Source of the DNA: an uncultured Kiritimatiellota bacterium
GTDB lineage: Bacteria; Verrucomicrobiota; Kiritimatiellia; RFP12; UBA1067
NCBI GenBank assembly: GCA_934643865.1
Contig: CAKUCX010000054.1
Span: forward strand, 1-23,776
Reading direction: 5' to 3'
DNA: 23,776 nt
Shown: in pieces, positions 8,803 through 17,812 of the stretch
Layout of the letters: every line of letters begins with the position of its first letter
How positions within the stretch are numbered: the first letter of the stretch is position 1
Made by a program: the position numbers and the translations under genes
Notes under the pieces: generated by a model
Seen by the model: the letters and a program-made list of their open reading frames with translations, nothing else
The model's database searches: none
What the model was told of the DNA's origin: nothing

Positions 8803-11001
8803 TCAGCGCGCCGCCCGGATTCGCAGGAAGGTCGCGGAGGGCCCTTCCTCTCTCGGCAGGCGGACGTACCGCTCGCCGGGGCCGGGCGAGAGGCCAAGCG
8901 CGCCCAGCTCCTCCGCCGTGAGCGCGCGGGCGGCGGCAACGGGCGAGAAGGCCTTCGCGTCCGCCGAGGCCTGCACGTCCAGCCGCGTCGCCGGGGCGTA
9001 GTCGGCCGGGGTCTCGCCGCCGGCGGAAACCTTGGCGCAGACGACGACGGCGCGTTCGCCGCCCAAAGTGACGAGCCGGATGTCGCTGACGGCGAAAGTG
9101 TAATCGACCGACACGGTTCCGTCTGTTGCGCCGGGCGCGGACGGCGTGACCGCGATCGGGATGTTGGTGAAGAGTTCGAGTCCCTCCAGCGGCTTGCTGC
9201 CCGGGGCGACCGTCAGCGCCGTCACGCCCGCCGCCTCGGCCACGGGCCGGACGAGGGCGTTCACCGCGTCGCTCTCCCCCGGCAGAAGCGGCGGCGTCCC
9301 GCCGCCGGGCGCGCGGTAGACGTAGACGCGCGTTGCGCCGTCCGCGCCGACCGTGACGGGGCTCGCGGGCCGGGCGAGTTCGTAGCCGGCCACCTGCGCG
9401 GGCGCGGGCCAGTCGATCACCCTGCCGACGGGCTGGAGGACTGATGTCTCGCCCGTCCCGGGGAGGGCCTTGCCGTCCGCCGTCTCGTAGCGGATCCTCA
9501 CCGGCGCGTAGGGCGCCGTCTCGGTCGTGTCGTCGGCGAGAAGTGCGCCCGTGTCCGCGTCCCTCACCTCGAAGGCGTAGGTGACGTCGGCGGCGAGGCC
9601 CGGAGGCAGCGTGCAGGACAGCTCGCAATTGGCGAGGCCCGAGTCGAAGTTCTCCGGCCCCGTGTAGGCGAGGCAGTGTCCGCCGACGTCGAACTTCGCG
9701 CGGTCGGCCCACGGCCCGACGTCGTAGACCTGCTCGACGGAGTGGAGCGTCGCGCCGGCGGCGGACTTGAGCGCGAAGGACAGCCGGACGCGCCGTGCGC
9801 GCGTCACGGAGAAGTTCTGCACGACCGTGCGCAGGCGGAGCGTCTGGTCCGCCATGTCCTGCGGACGGAAGCGGCTGCGGCTCGTGCCGCTGTACAGGCG
9901 ATTGGCGTAGTCCGTCGCGAAGGCGGTGTAGCCGTCGATCGTGGCGGGGGCGAAGTCGGCGGGCTTCGCGTATCTTTCCGTCACGGCGAGGAGCTCGGGC
10001 GTCGCGACGTAGAGGCCGTCCTGCCCGTCCGCCATCAGGGTGGCCATGCGTTTGGCTCCCTGAAGCCTGCAAAGCTCGCAGAAGGCGTCGGTCAGGCTGT
10101 TCATGGTGCAGCGGCGGGACGAGTTGAAGGACTTCGCGTCATGCTGGTAGGGGACGGGATACGTCCCGCGGAAGCCCAGCAGCGTCTTCCAGCGCAGGCG
10201 CGCGGGGTCGCCCGTCGCGGAGATGTTGAGCGAGCGCGCGGCTTGCGCGTCCGTCATCTGTCCCGTGCTGTACTCGTCGCCGAGATGGAGCATCGCGTGG
10301 CCGAGCTCGTGCGCGAGCGTGGGGATGCTCGAATTGCCGGCCGACGAGGCGACATACTGAAAGCCGAGCGTCTGGTCGATGGCGCTTCCGCCCATGTACC
10401 TGTCGCTGTTCGCGAGGACGACGAAGACGCTAATGTAGTCGAAGACGAAGTAGTAGGGTGCGTTCTCGTCAATCCACTGGCCGTTCTCGTAGGTGAGGTC
10501 GGGGTCCTTGAACGGCTCCTGCCGCCGCGCGTCGTGGTAGTCGCGGATGAAGGCGGGGCCGATGCACCGCTCCATGATGTGGTTCTTGCAGCGGTTGCCG
10601 GAGAGGACGAGGGAGCGTCCGTCCGCCAGCACGGAACTGTTGAAGAACGTCTCGCCCGACCCCCACGCCCCCTTCGAGACCGTACTGACGGCATAGACGT
10701 TGAAACGGTGGGCGAACGTGCGGTACGGCTCGTAGGCGAGCGCGCCCGCCCACATGCGCCGCGCGTCGGCGATGTACTTCTCCTGGTCGTCCTTCGTGTA
10801 GCCGTCGCCGCAGATGACGACGACGATGTTGTCGTTGTCGCTCCCCGTCTTCTGGACGACGTGGACGGCCATGTCGTGCGTCTCGCGCTGGCCCGAGTCG
10901 GTATAGTAGGCGCCGAGGAGCACGCGGATCGTCGGCGCGGGCTCGTCCGCCGCGACCGGCAGGCTCGCGAGGAAAAGGGCGAACAACGCGAAACGGGCCA
11001 T
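8803..11001 (-). CDS. Secreted M64-family (IgA-protease-type) zinc metallopeptidase
   Basis: 732 residues with a signal peptide (MARFALFALFLASLPVAA). The N-terminal half carries the M64 hallmarks: VVICGDGYTKDDQ (from about 61), RFNVYAVSTVSKG (from about 99), and the zinc site HELGHAMLHLGDEYS at 231-245, with His231, Glu232 and His235 and then Asp242/Glu243. Residues from about 250 on are beta-sandwich-like, ending FLRIRAAR. Family members include an enzyme that cleaves human IgA and Bacteroides homologues of unknown target, so the substrate cannot be inferred. A very strong ribosome site, AGGAGG, lies 5 nt before the ATG. The TGA stop lies in the loop of a GC hairpin (8797-8812). Confidence 0.88.
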   Translation of the reverse strand: MARFALFALFLASLPVAADEPAPTIRVLLGAYYTDSGQRETHDMAVHVVQKTGSDNDNIVVVICGDGYTKDDQEKYIADARRMWAGALAYEPYRTFAHRFNVYAVSTVSKGAWGSGETFFNSSVLADGRSLVLSGNRCKNHIMERCIGPAFIRDYHDARRQEPFKDPDLTYENGQWIDENAPYYFVFDYISVFVVLANSDRYMGGSAIDQTLGFQYVASSAGNSSIPTLAHELGHAMLHLGDEYSTGQMTDAQAARSLNISATGDPARLRWKTLLGFRGTYPVPYQHDAKSFNSSRRCTMNSLTDAFCELCRLQGAKRMATLMADGQDGLYVATPELLAVTERYAKPADFAPATIDGYTAFATDYANRLYSGTSRSRFRPQDMADQTLRLRTVVQNFSVTRARRVRLSFALKSAAGATLHSVEQVYDVGPWADRAKFDVGGHCLAYTGPENFDSGLANCELSCTLPPGLAADVTYAFEVRDADTGALLADDTTETAPYAPVRIRYETADGKALPGTGETSVLQPVGRVIDWPAPAQVAGYELARPASPVTVGADGATRVYVYRAPGGGTPPLLPGESDAVNALVRPVAEAAGVTALTVAPGSKPLEGLELFTNIPIAVTPSAPGATDGTVSVDYTFAVSDIRLVTLGGERAVVVCAKVSAGGETPADYAPATRLDVQASADAKAFSPVAAARALTAEELGALGLSPGPGERYVRLPREEGPSATFLRIRAAR

Positions 11002-11012
11002 CCTCTCCTCCT

Positions 11013-11054
11013 CTACGGGGCAAGCGCCATGACGATATGTTTTTTCCGTTTCAT
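11013..11054 (-). CDS. Possible 13-residue leader ORF (MKRKKHIVMALAP)
   Basis: An ATG at 11054-11052 starts 13 codons ending in a TAG at 11015-11013. The TAG abuts the AGGAGG ribosome site of the M64 gene. If the candidate promoter just upstream is right, the ATG would be almost at the transcript's 5' end. It has no ribosome site of its own. The peptide resembles a truncated signal-peptide start. It may be a regulatory leader, a remnant or chance. Confidence 0.25.
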   Translation of the reverse strand: MKRKKHIVMALAP

Positions 11055-11063
11055 GCCCGTCAC

Positions 11064-11091
11064 TTTATCACAACGGGCCGATTCCCGTCAA
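11064..11091 (-). promoter_or_regulatory. Candidate promoter of the M64 peptidase gene
   Basis: On the minus strand TTGACG (11091-11086, five of six consensus) is followed after 16 bp by GATAAA (11069-11064, four of six), which is preceded by TGT like an extended -10. The predicted start is near 11057, about 55 nt before the M64 ATG. The -10 is weak, so this is a candidate only. Confidence 0.45.
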
Positions 11092-11109
11092 CCGGGCTTG
11101 CGGCGCGCG

Positions 11110-11127
11110 GATCGTGAAGACACGATC
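11110..11127 (-). terminator. Hairpin after the giant surface-protein gene
   Basis: GATCGTG (11110-11116) and CACGATC (11121-11127) form a perfect 7-bp stem with a 4-nt loop, about 60 nt past the stop codon at 11188. There is no T tract on the minus strand, so it is at best a non-canonical terminator or a 3' stabilising hairpin. Confidence 0.35.
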
Positions 11128-11187
11128 GCCGGGATCGAGCAGGCCGATGAGGCTCACCGTCACCTCGGCCGAGGAGACGGAGTCGTC

Positions 11188-14100
11188 CTAGCGCAGGAAG
11201 AGCGCCGTGCCCGTCGTCGTGTCGAACTTCAGGACGCCGCCGGAGAGGTACGCCTTGCCCTTGACGGGCGCGCCCGCGCCGTCCACGACCGTGATCGCGA
11301 GCGGCCCCGTCCACGCGCTCGCGCGCAGGTCGAGGAGCGGCGTGACGCCCCTCTCCGTCGGCGTCGCGACGATGAGCGTGAGCGCGCCGTCCGGCGCCGC
11401 CAGGCGCCCGCCCGTCACCTTCACGGGGCCGCCCGCGCGCGCGTCGAGCGTGCCGACGACGAGCGTGCCCGGCTGCGCGCCGTTCGGCTGGATCGCGATC
11501 GTCGCCCCCGGCGCCGTCGCCAGCACGTCGGCCGCAAGCGTGTAGGCCGTCTCCGACACGATACCCGCCGCCGGCGCGAGCGTGAAGGCCGCGCCCGGCG
11601 CGAGGCCGAGGGCGCCGATCCGCGCCTCGGCGTGCTGCGTCGCGAGCGTGCCCGCCCCGTCCACGTCCACGCGCGTCGAGGCGAACTGCGCATCCGTCTC
11701 CGCCGCAGCCGACATCCTGAAGCCCGCGACAACCTGCCGCGCGATGCTGCCGCCCGTCCCCGCCGTGAAGCCGACATGGGCCTGCGCGCCGCCCAGGACG
11801 TCGACGAGGTCGAGGTCGCACGTCCGCTCGAAGACGACGCCGCCCTGCTCGGCGCGGAACGCGAGGCGCGCACCGTCGTACGTCACCGTGTAGGCGATCG
11901 GCTTCAGCCGGTCGATACCCGGCACCTCCGCCTTGAAGAGCGGCACGCCGTTCGTGTAGACGCCCATCTGGAGCGAATTGTAGATCTTCGTCGTCACCGC
12001 GACGGCGGGCTTGACCACGGTCCGTCCGCTCTCGTTCACGGCGCCGCCGAGGCAGCCGCCCTCGCCGCCGAGGGCCGTCGCCCCCTGGTTCTGCAGCATG
12101 AACGCAAAACCGTCCGCCGGGGCCGACTGGCCGTTCGTCGTCGCCGAATAGGTGAAGGCGGCCAGCCACCCCTGCGCCACGTCGATCGGCGTCTTCCGGA
12201 ACACAGACCCCGCCTTCATGCCCTCGCAGGGCGTCAGCATGAAGCCGTCGGTCGCCTCCTCGGCGACCCCGTTGAACTGCCACTCCGACGAATCGGAGAA
12301 GTCGGCCAGCGTGACGGCCCCCGCCGCGACCTCCCGCTGGAGGAGGAGCGTGCCGCCCGCAAGCGCCACGTCCGCGCTGCCGAGCTGGGCCGCGTTCGCG
12401 ATGCGCCCCGTCGCGCCGCCCGCGAGGCGCACCGTCCGCGCGTGGAGCGCCCCCGCCGGCAGGTCGAAGTAAAGCGCCCCCGCGCCCTCCACCGCCAGCG
12501 TCCCGCCCGTCAGCGAGCCGCAGAAGCCCGAAAGAAGCACCGTCTCCGCCGTTACGACCGTGAACGTGCCGTTCCGCACGTCCACCGTGCCCCGGAACGA
12601 CGAGGCGAGGACGCGCACGTCCGTGCCGCCGTCGACGACGAGCGTCCCCGTCGGCGCGCCCGCCAGCGCGGCCACCACCATCGTCCCGCCGGAGGCGAGG
12701 CGCAGCTCGCCACCGTCGACCTGCAGCGTGCCCTGGAAGTCCGACAGGTCGCCCGAGAGCGTACAGGCCGCCGCGCCGTCCTTCAGGAGGCGGGCCGAGG
12801 CGGTTCCCGCGAGGCGTCCCGCGAACACCGTCTCTGCCTTCTGTTCGAGGTAGAGCGCGCGTGCGCCCAAATCCACGCGCGAGGTCGCCGCACCCGACAG
12901 CCCCGTGAGCGCCGTCCGCGACTGGGTGAGCTTCGTCTGCGGGATGTAGGCGAACGACGCATCGCCCGGCCCCTTCATCGCGACGCGCAGGCACTGCCCA
13001 CCGCCCGCCTCGCGGAAGACGATGACGATCTCGTGGAGTCCGGCGTCCAGCTCGACCGGGCTGCCCTCCGAGCCGAAGCCCCCCGACGGGCCCGTGTCCT
13101 GGCGGCGGTCCACGACCAGCCGCCCGTCGATCCAGACGGCCGCGCCGTCGTCGCTGTTCACCGCGAACTGCCACGCGCCCGACCGGTCGAGCCGGATGCC
13201 GCCCTCCAGCTTCAGGAGGAACCGGTCGGTCTTCGCGTTGGCGTACGCGCCGTGGAAGCGCGCGCCGTCCGCCCCCGTGTCGAGCGTCTCGCCGAACGAG
13301 GCCGAGGTGGTCTCCACGCTCGGCGTGCGCGCGGCGAAGTCGACCAGCATGGTCTCGTAGGTGGCCCACGCCGTGTAGTCGAACGTGGTGACCTCCGAAT
13401 AGTACGCGGCGCGCAGGCCGGGCCCGGCGGCCATTTCGTCCTGCACCTCCAGCGTCGTGTCGTCGGCGAGCCGGACATGGCCCGCCTGGCCCGCCCGGCC
13501 GAGCGCAAGGGCGCCCGCGCGCACGTCGACGACGCCGGCGTAGCTGCCCGACCCCGCCGCGAGCGTGAGCGTGCCCGCGCCCTCCTTGCGGAGGGTCGTC
13601 TGCTCGTTCCCGCCGCAGAGCGGCGCCTTGAGCGTCCAGTCCCCCGCCTCGGCGAGCGCGAGCGTGGCGAAGCCCGCCTCGGGGAATTCGATCCTCCCGG
13701 CGTCGCCCGTCAGCGCCTCGACCGTCACGGCGGAGGAGGGCGCCTCGTCGCACAGAAGCGCCTGCGGCAGGGCCTCGTCCTCCGCCGCGCCGGGCCGCGT
13801 CAGCCAGGCGGCCACCGCGTTCTGGCCCGACTTCTCGTAGAAGCCGATCACGATCTCGTGCGCCCCCTTCGCCAGCGTCACCGTCCTGCGCGTCGTCTCG
13901 CGCTGGTTGTTCGAGTCCCAGCCGTGGTCGCTGTTGTTGTCCACCACCTTCTCGCCGTCGAGATAGAGGACGCTGCCGTCGTCGCTCTGGAGGGCGAACG
14001 TCCAGTCGCCCGCCTCCGGCGCGACGAAGTACCCGCGCCAGATGACGACGTAGAAGTCCTTCCAGCGGTAGTCTCTCGGGAACTTCTCGCCGTTCTGCCC

Positions 14101-17100
14101 CGAGTGGAACGTCTCGCCGAACGTCGCGAAGCTCGACGCGACGAGGTCCGGCACATGCGTCGCCTCGAACGCCGCGATCGCCTCCAGCGAGGCGAGGTTC
14201 GCCGGGGAGACGTCCGTCACGGACAAGTAGTACCGCCCCGTGAGGCCCGGCTGCCCCCCCGCCACGCGCAGCGCACCGCCCGCCATCTCCACCCGGCCCA
14301 CGCGCTGGCTGCGCGCGAGCGCCAGCACGCCCGCCTCCACCCGCGCATGGGCGAGCGCCGGCGCCGAGGCGGACGTCTGCGAGAGCGTCTGCGTGTTCGC
14401 GCCCGTCTTCACGAGCGTGAGCGTGTCGGCGAGCGTGCCCGAGAACTCGCCCGCGACGGTGCGCCTCTCCGACCCGACGCGCAGCTCGACCGCGGTGCCC
14501 GAACCGTTCGTAACGCACCCGTCGCCCGCCAGCGCCGCCACTGCGAGCGCCTGACCGTCCGTCTCGAAGGTCCCGCCTTTCCGCACGCACAGGACGCCCT
14601 TGCCCGCAGCCGTCGCAATCACCTCCGGCCCCGCCACGCGCAGCGTCCCCGCCTTGACCTCCGTCATCGCGGCCTCCTGGCGCCCCGCGAGCGTGAGCGT
14701 GCCCGCGCCCTCCTTGCAGAGCGTGCCGCCGCCGGTAAAGGTCTGCCCGAGCGTCCGGTCCGCGTCCGTCTTCAGGATGAGCGTGCCGTCCACCTGCGCG
14801 CCCGTCCCCGCGTCCCAGCTGAACGTGTCGCCCGTGCCGATCTGCACCTGGCCGCCGGACTTCACCGTGAGCGCGCCGGTGTAGTCGTTCGCCGCGCCGC
14901 CGAACGTGACGAGCCCGCTGTCGCTCACCGTGAGCGGGCCCTCGCCGTGCAGATCGCCCCGGAACGTCATCGCACTGAGCCCCCACTCGTGGATGCGCCC
15001 GCCGGCGGCGGCGACCGTCATGCCGCGCGTCGCCGGGATCTCCACCGTGGCCTGCCCGCCGCGCAGGATGCCGTTGTCGAGGACGATGTTGTCGGGATCG
15101 GCCGTCGCGGGCACGGCACCGAACACGTCGGCCTCCACGAAGAGCGCCGCGCCGCCCGAAATGCGCGTGCCGCCCGAGTAGGTCGACGCCGCCGGCAGCG
15201 TGACGAGGCCTGGGTCGCTCAGCTCCACGCGCGTCGCGCCCTCCGCGTCCGCGAGCGGCTTCGTCACCGTGAAGCCCCGGTAGAAGCTGCTGTAGGGCAG
15301 ATTGCCGCCGCCGAAGCGGTAGGCACCGCCGCCGGGCGTGATCGTGCCCGAGTAGACGACGTTCGTGCCGCGCACGCCCAGCACGAGGCCGGGGGCGTGT
15401 GCGAGGTCGAGGTCGGCCGTCTGCTCGGTCGGCCGGCAGACGACGAGGAGGCCGTCCGAACCCGCCGCCACGCGCGGCACGAGCGCGCCGAGGCCCTGCT
15501 CGTCCTCGAAGTCGAGCCGCGCGTGGCGCGTGAGCGCGAGCGGGCCCTCCGGCGGCACGGCGGAGGCCGAGGCGAAGACGACCGTCGCCGCGTCCACCGC
15601 GAGGCCGCCCGTCGCCGTATTCGCGCCCGTAAGGACGAGCCGCCCCTGGGCGGTGCCGGTCACGACGAGCCGCGTCGCGCCGCCGACGGCACCGGCGTAG
15701 GTCATCGTGCCGTCCGCGACGTCAAAGGCGAGGTCCGTCGCGCCGGCGCTCGGCGTGTAGGTGCCCGTGTAAGCGAACGTCCCCTCCGTCGCGAACGTCG
15801 TCTTCGGGCGCGCCGAGAGGTCCACGTCGTCCGCCGCGTTTTCCTTCATGAGGACGAGGCGCACCTCGGCCGCCGCATCGAGGCGCTCGAGGAGCGCCGG
15901 GATGCCGCCCGCCCACGGCGCGGCGAGGGACGTCCCCGCCGCCGCGTCGATCCGCGTCACGTGTGCAAGCGCGTCGGGCGTCGCGAAGACGAGCGAACCC
16001 GCCTCCAGCGTCCACGGCGCCGCCACCGTGTTCGCCCCCGAAAGGACGAGCCGCCCTGCCCCCAGCTTGCGCAGCGGCGTCTGCGCCGCGCCCGGCGCGG
16101 GCGCAAGCGACGCCGCGACCGTGGCCGCCAGGCCCTCCGGCACCTCCACCACGAGGCCGCCCGCGTCCACGAAGGCGTCCGTGAGGTTCGCCGGGACGAG
16201 GGTTCCGCTCTTCAGCGCCTCCAGCACGCCGCCATTGAAGAAAACTTCGTTCGTCGCCGCCGGCGACGCCACCGTGACCGCGCCCGTGCGGAGGCGCCCG
16301 CCGTTCAGACGCAACGTCCCGCGCCCGGCCGTCTGGTCGTCCCAGGAGGTGAGCATCACGCTCTCAGACACCTCGATGAGTCCCGCGTCGAGGATGAGGT
16401 CGCCCTCGGACTGCCCCGTCGAGACGGCGAGGCCCGTCATGGGCTTTTCCGCGTCCGGCGACGCGAGCGTGCCGCCCGCCACGACGAGCCGCCCCCTCGC
16501 GCCCACGCCCTCGCTTGCGTAGATCCAGCCGTTGCTCGTGTACGCGCGGCCGCCCTCCTCGACCGTGAGCGCGCCCGTGCCACCCGTGTACGCGACGATG
16601 AGGTCGCGCCCGGCGGCGAGCCAGCCGCCCGCCTTGACCGTCGCCATGCCCGTGCCGCCCTGCGCGGCGAGCTTGACGTGGCAGTTCGTCCCCACGTTAT
16701 ACACCCCACCCCCTGTCACCGTCAGCGCGGCGGCGCCGCCCATCGCGCAGAGGACGTCGTCGACGGCGCCCGTCACCGCGAGCGTCGCGCCCGCGACCTC
16801 CAGGCGGCCCTCCGGCAGCTGGAGCGAGGTGACGGCGGCGTCCTGCGCCACGCGCGCGCGCCCGCCCGCGTCGATGACCGCCTCGTTCGCCGGAACCCGT
16901 CCCTGCGACCAGTTCGCCGCCTCCTGCCAGTCCGCCCCGTCCGCGCCGACCCACCGGTTGAGCGACGTCCCGACCTCGGCGAGGTAGTTCGCCCGCACCT
17001 GCGCGGCCGTGAGCGTGCCGGCGTGGACGCGCAGCTTCGCGAGCGCGCCGCTGAACGGATGCCCCCAGTACGCGCCGCCGCGCACCCATACGCCGCCGAG

Positions 17101-17760
17101 CGTGAACGCGCCGTCCGCCGCGAGCCGCAGGGCGTGCGCCTTGCTTGAGCGCGGATGGCCGTCCACGTAGACGCGCTCCACGCCGTCGGCGCCGTAGGTC
17201 GCGCAGAGGTGGTGCCAGACGCCGGCGAGCGGCATGTGGCCGTCCCACTCGCCGTTCGAGGAGTAGTGCTCGAAGGCGTTGTTGTTGTCGCGCCCGTAGC
17301 GGCACTCCATCACCGTACGGGCGTTGCTCTCAAGGCCCTCGCGCGGCGTCCAGGAAAAATACGTCTCTTCCGACGAGGACGGTTGGATGTCAACGGTGTA
17401 GACCCACGCCTCGACGGACCACGGGGCGTTGCCCGTCACGCGCGCATCCGGCAACACCGTGTTCGTCATGATGCCCGCCGTGCCGGAGAAGGTAAACGCG
17501 GGCCGCCCCGCCACGTCGGCGGCGTAGACGGCACCGGCCTTGTCCGCACGGGGCACGAACATCCCGCCGACGACGCCCGCATTCGTGATCGCGCCGAGCG
17601 CCGCGCCGTCCGCGACGTCCGCCACGCGCGCCGCGTCGAGGTCGATGAGCAGCTCGCCCGCCGTCTCCAGCGCCGCCGCCGCGCCGCCGCACCACAACGC
17701 GCCGCACGCCCACGCCATGCACGCGAAGACACCTGTCGTCCTCTGTCGAATGCCCGCCAT
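11188..17760 (-). CDS. Giant exported lectin-like surface protein with strand repeats (LamG, two PA14, L-type lectin)
   Basis: 2190 residues. A signal peptide (MAGIRQRTTGVFACMAWACG, then AAAALE) is followed by a LamG-like jelly roll (about 105-262; WSVEAWVY, WHHLCATYG, VYVDGHP). Many autotransporter-associated strand repeats follow, of the type LRKLGAGRLVLSGANT, LCKEGAGTLTLAG and VDVRAGALALG. Two PA14 domains (about 1170-1323 and 1445-1607) share FALQSDDGSVLYLDG/FAVNSDDGAAVWIDG and HEIVI. An L-type (legume-type) lectin domain (about 1815-2015) has DGFAFMLQNQGATALGG and AHVGFTAGTGG. The tail ends TGTALFLR and no 12-strand autotransporter barrel is visible, so anchoring is unknown. Likely role: glycan-binding adhesin (inference). 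I place the start at 17760, not at an in-frame TTG at 17799, because AAGGAGG lies 7 nt before this ATG and would fall inside the longer frame. Its promoter contains a 12-bp G run. Confidence 0.87.
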   Translation of the reverse strand: MAGIRQRTTGVFACMAWACGALWCGGAAAALETAGELLIDLDAARVADVADGAALGAITNAGVVGGMFVPRADKAGAVYAADVAGRPAFTFSGTAGIMTNTVLPDARVTGNAPWSVEAWVYTVDIQPSSSEETYFSWTPREGLESNARTVMECRYGRDNNNAFEHYSSNGEWDGHMPLAGVWHHLCATYGADGVERVYVDGHPRSSKAHALRLAADGAFTLGGVWVRGGAYWGHPFSGALAKLRVHAGTLTAAQVRANYLAEVGTSLNRWVGADGADWQEAANWSQGRVPANEAVIDAGGRARVAQDAAVTSLQLPEGRLEVAGATLAVTGAVDDVLCAMGGAAALTVTGGGVYNVGTNCHVKLAAQGGTGMATVKAGGWLAAGRDLIVAYTGGTGALTVEEGGRAYTSNGWIYASEGVGARGRLVVAGGTLASPDAEKPMTGLAVSTGQSEGDLILDAGLIEVSESVMLTSWDDQTAGRGTLRLNGGRLRTGAVTVASPAATNEVFFNGGVLEALKSGTLVPANLTDAFVDAGGLVVEVPEGLAATVAASLAPAPGAAQTPLRKLGAGRLVLSGANTVAAPWTLEAGSLVFATPDALAHVTRIDAAAGTSLAAPWAGGIPALLERLDAAAEVRLVLMKENAADDVDLSARPKTTFATEGTFAYTGTYTPSAGATDLAFDVADGTMTYAGAVGGATRLVVTGTAQGRLVLTGANTATGGLAVDAATVVFASASAVPPEGPLALTRHARLDFEDEQGLGALVPRVAAGSDGLLVVCRPTEQTADLDLAHAPGLVLGVRGTNVVYSGTITPGGGAYRFGGGNLPYSSFYRGFTVTKPLADAEGATRVELSDPGLVTLPAASTYSGGTRISGGAALFVEADVFGAVPATADPDNIVLDNGILRGGQATVEIPATRGMTVAAAGGRIHEWGLSAMTFRGDLHGEGPLTVSDSGLVTFGGAANDYTGALTVKSGGQVQIGTGDTFSWDAGTGAQVDGTLILKTDADRTLGQTFTGGGTLCKEGAGTLTLAGRQEAAMTEVKAGTLRVAGPEVIATAAGKGVLCVRKGGTFETDGQALAVAALAGDGCVTNGSGTAVELRVGSERRTVAGEFSGTLADTLTLVKTGANTQTLSQTSASAPALAHARVEAGVLALARSQRVGRVEMAGGALRVAGGQPGLTGRYYLSVTDVSPANLASLEAIAAFEATHVPDLVASSFATFGETFHSGQNGEKFPRDYRWKDFYVVIWRGYFVAPEAGDWTFALQSDDGSVLYLDGEKVVDNNSDHGWDSNNQRETTRRTVTLAKGAHEIVIGFYEKSGQNAVAAWLTRPGAAEDEALPQALLCDEAPSSAVTVEALTGDAGRIEFPEAGFATLALAEAGDWTLKAPLCGGNEQTTLRKEGAGTLTLAAGSGSYAGVVDVRAGALALGRAGQAGHVRLADDTTLEVQDEMAAGPGLRAAYYSEVTTFDYTAWATYETMLVDFAARTPSVETTSASFGETLDTGADGARFHGAYANAKTDRFLLKLEGGIRLDRSGAWQFAVNSDDGAAVWIDGRLVVDRRQDTGPSGGFGSEGSPVELDAGLHEIVIVFREAGGGQCLRVAMKGPGDASFAYIPQTKLTQSRTALTGLSGAATSRVDLGARALYLEQKAETVFAGRLAGTASARLLKDGAAACTLSGDLSDFQGTLQVDGGELRLASGGTMVVAALAGAPTGTLVVDGGTDVRVLASSFRGTVDVRNGTFTVVTAETVLLSGFCGSLTGGTLAVEGAGALYFDLPAGALHARTVRLAGGATGRIANAAQLGSADVALAGGTLLLQREVAAGAVTLADFSDSSEWQFNGVAEEATDGFMLTPCEGMKAGSVFRKTPIDVAQGWLAAFTYSATTNGQSAPADGFAFMLQNQGATALGGEGGCLGGAVNESGRTVVKPAVAVTTKIYNSLQMGVYTNGVPLFKAEVPGIDRLKPIAYTVTYDGARLAFRAEQGGVVFERTCDLDLVDVLGGAQAHVGFTAGTGGSIARQVVAGFRMSAAAETDAQFASTRVDVDGAGTLATQHAEARIGALGLAPGAAFTLAPAAGIVSETAYTLAADVLATAPGATIAIQPNGAQPGTLVVGTLDARAGGPVKVTGGRLAAPDGALTLIVATPTERGVTPLLDLRASAWTGPLAITVVDGAGAPVKGKAYLSGGVLKFDTTTGTALFLR

Positions 17761-17812
17761 CGCCTCTCCTCCTTGTTGTGACTGGATACTATCTGACAAA
17801 TGCTACAATTGC

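Noticed and set aside
3883..9444. Very long plus-strand open frame (over 1800 codons)
   Set aside because: It is antisense to dnaE, the SGNH hydrolase and part of M64. Its product is a low-complexity Arg/Val/Glu/His mix typical of GC-rich shadow frames.
9676..17148. 2490-codon plus-strand open frame
   Set aside because: Antisense to M64 and the giant lectin gene. Composition is Arg/Ala/His-rich with no domain, and it has no credible start.
17761..17799. Longer N-terminus of the giant protein from an in-frame TTG at 17799
   Set aside because: The ribosome site AAGGAGG would be inside the coding region, the predicted transcript start is only a few bases away, and the signal peptide begins properly at 17760.
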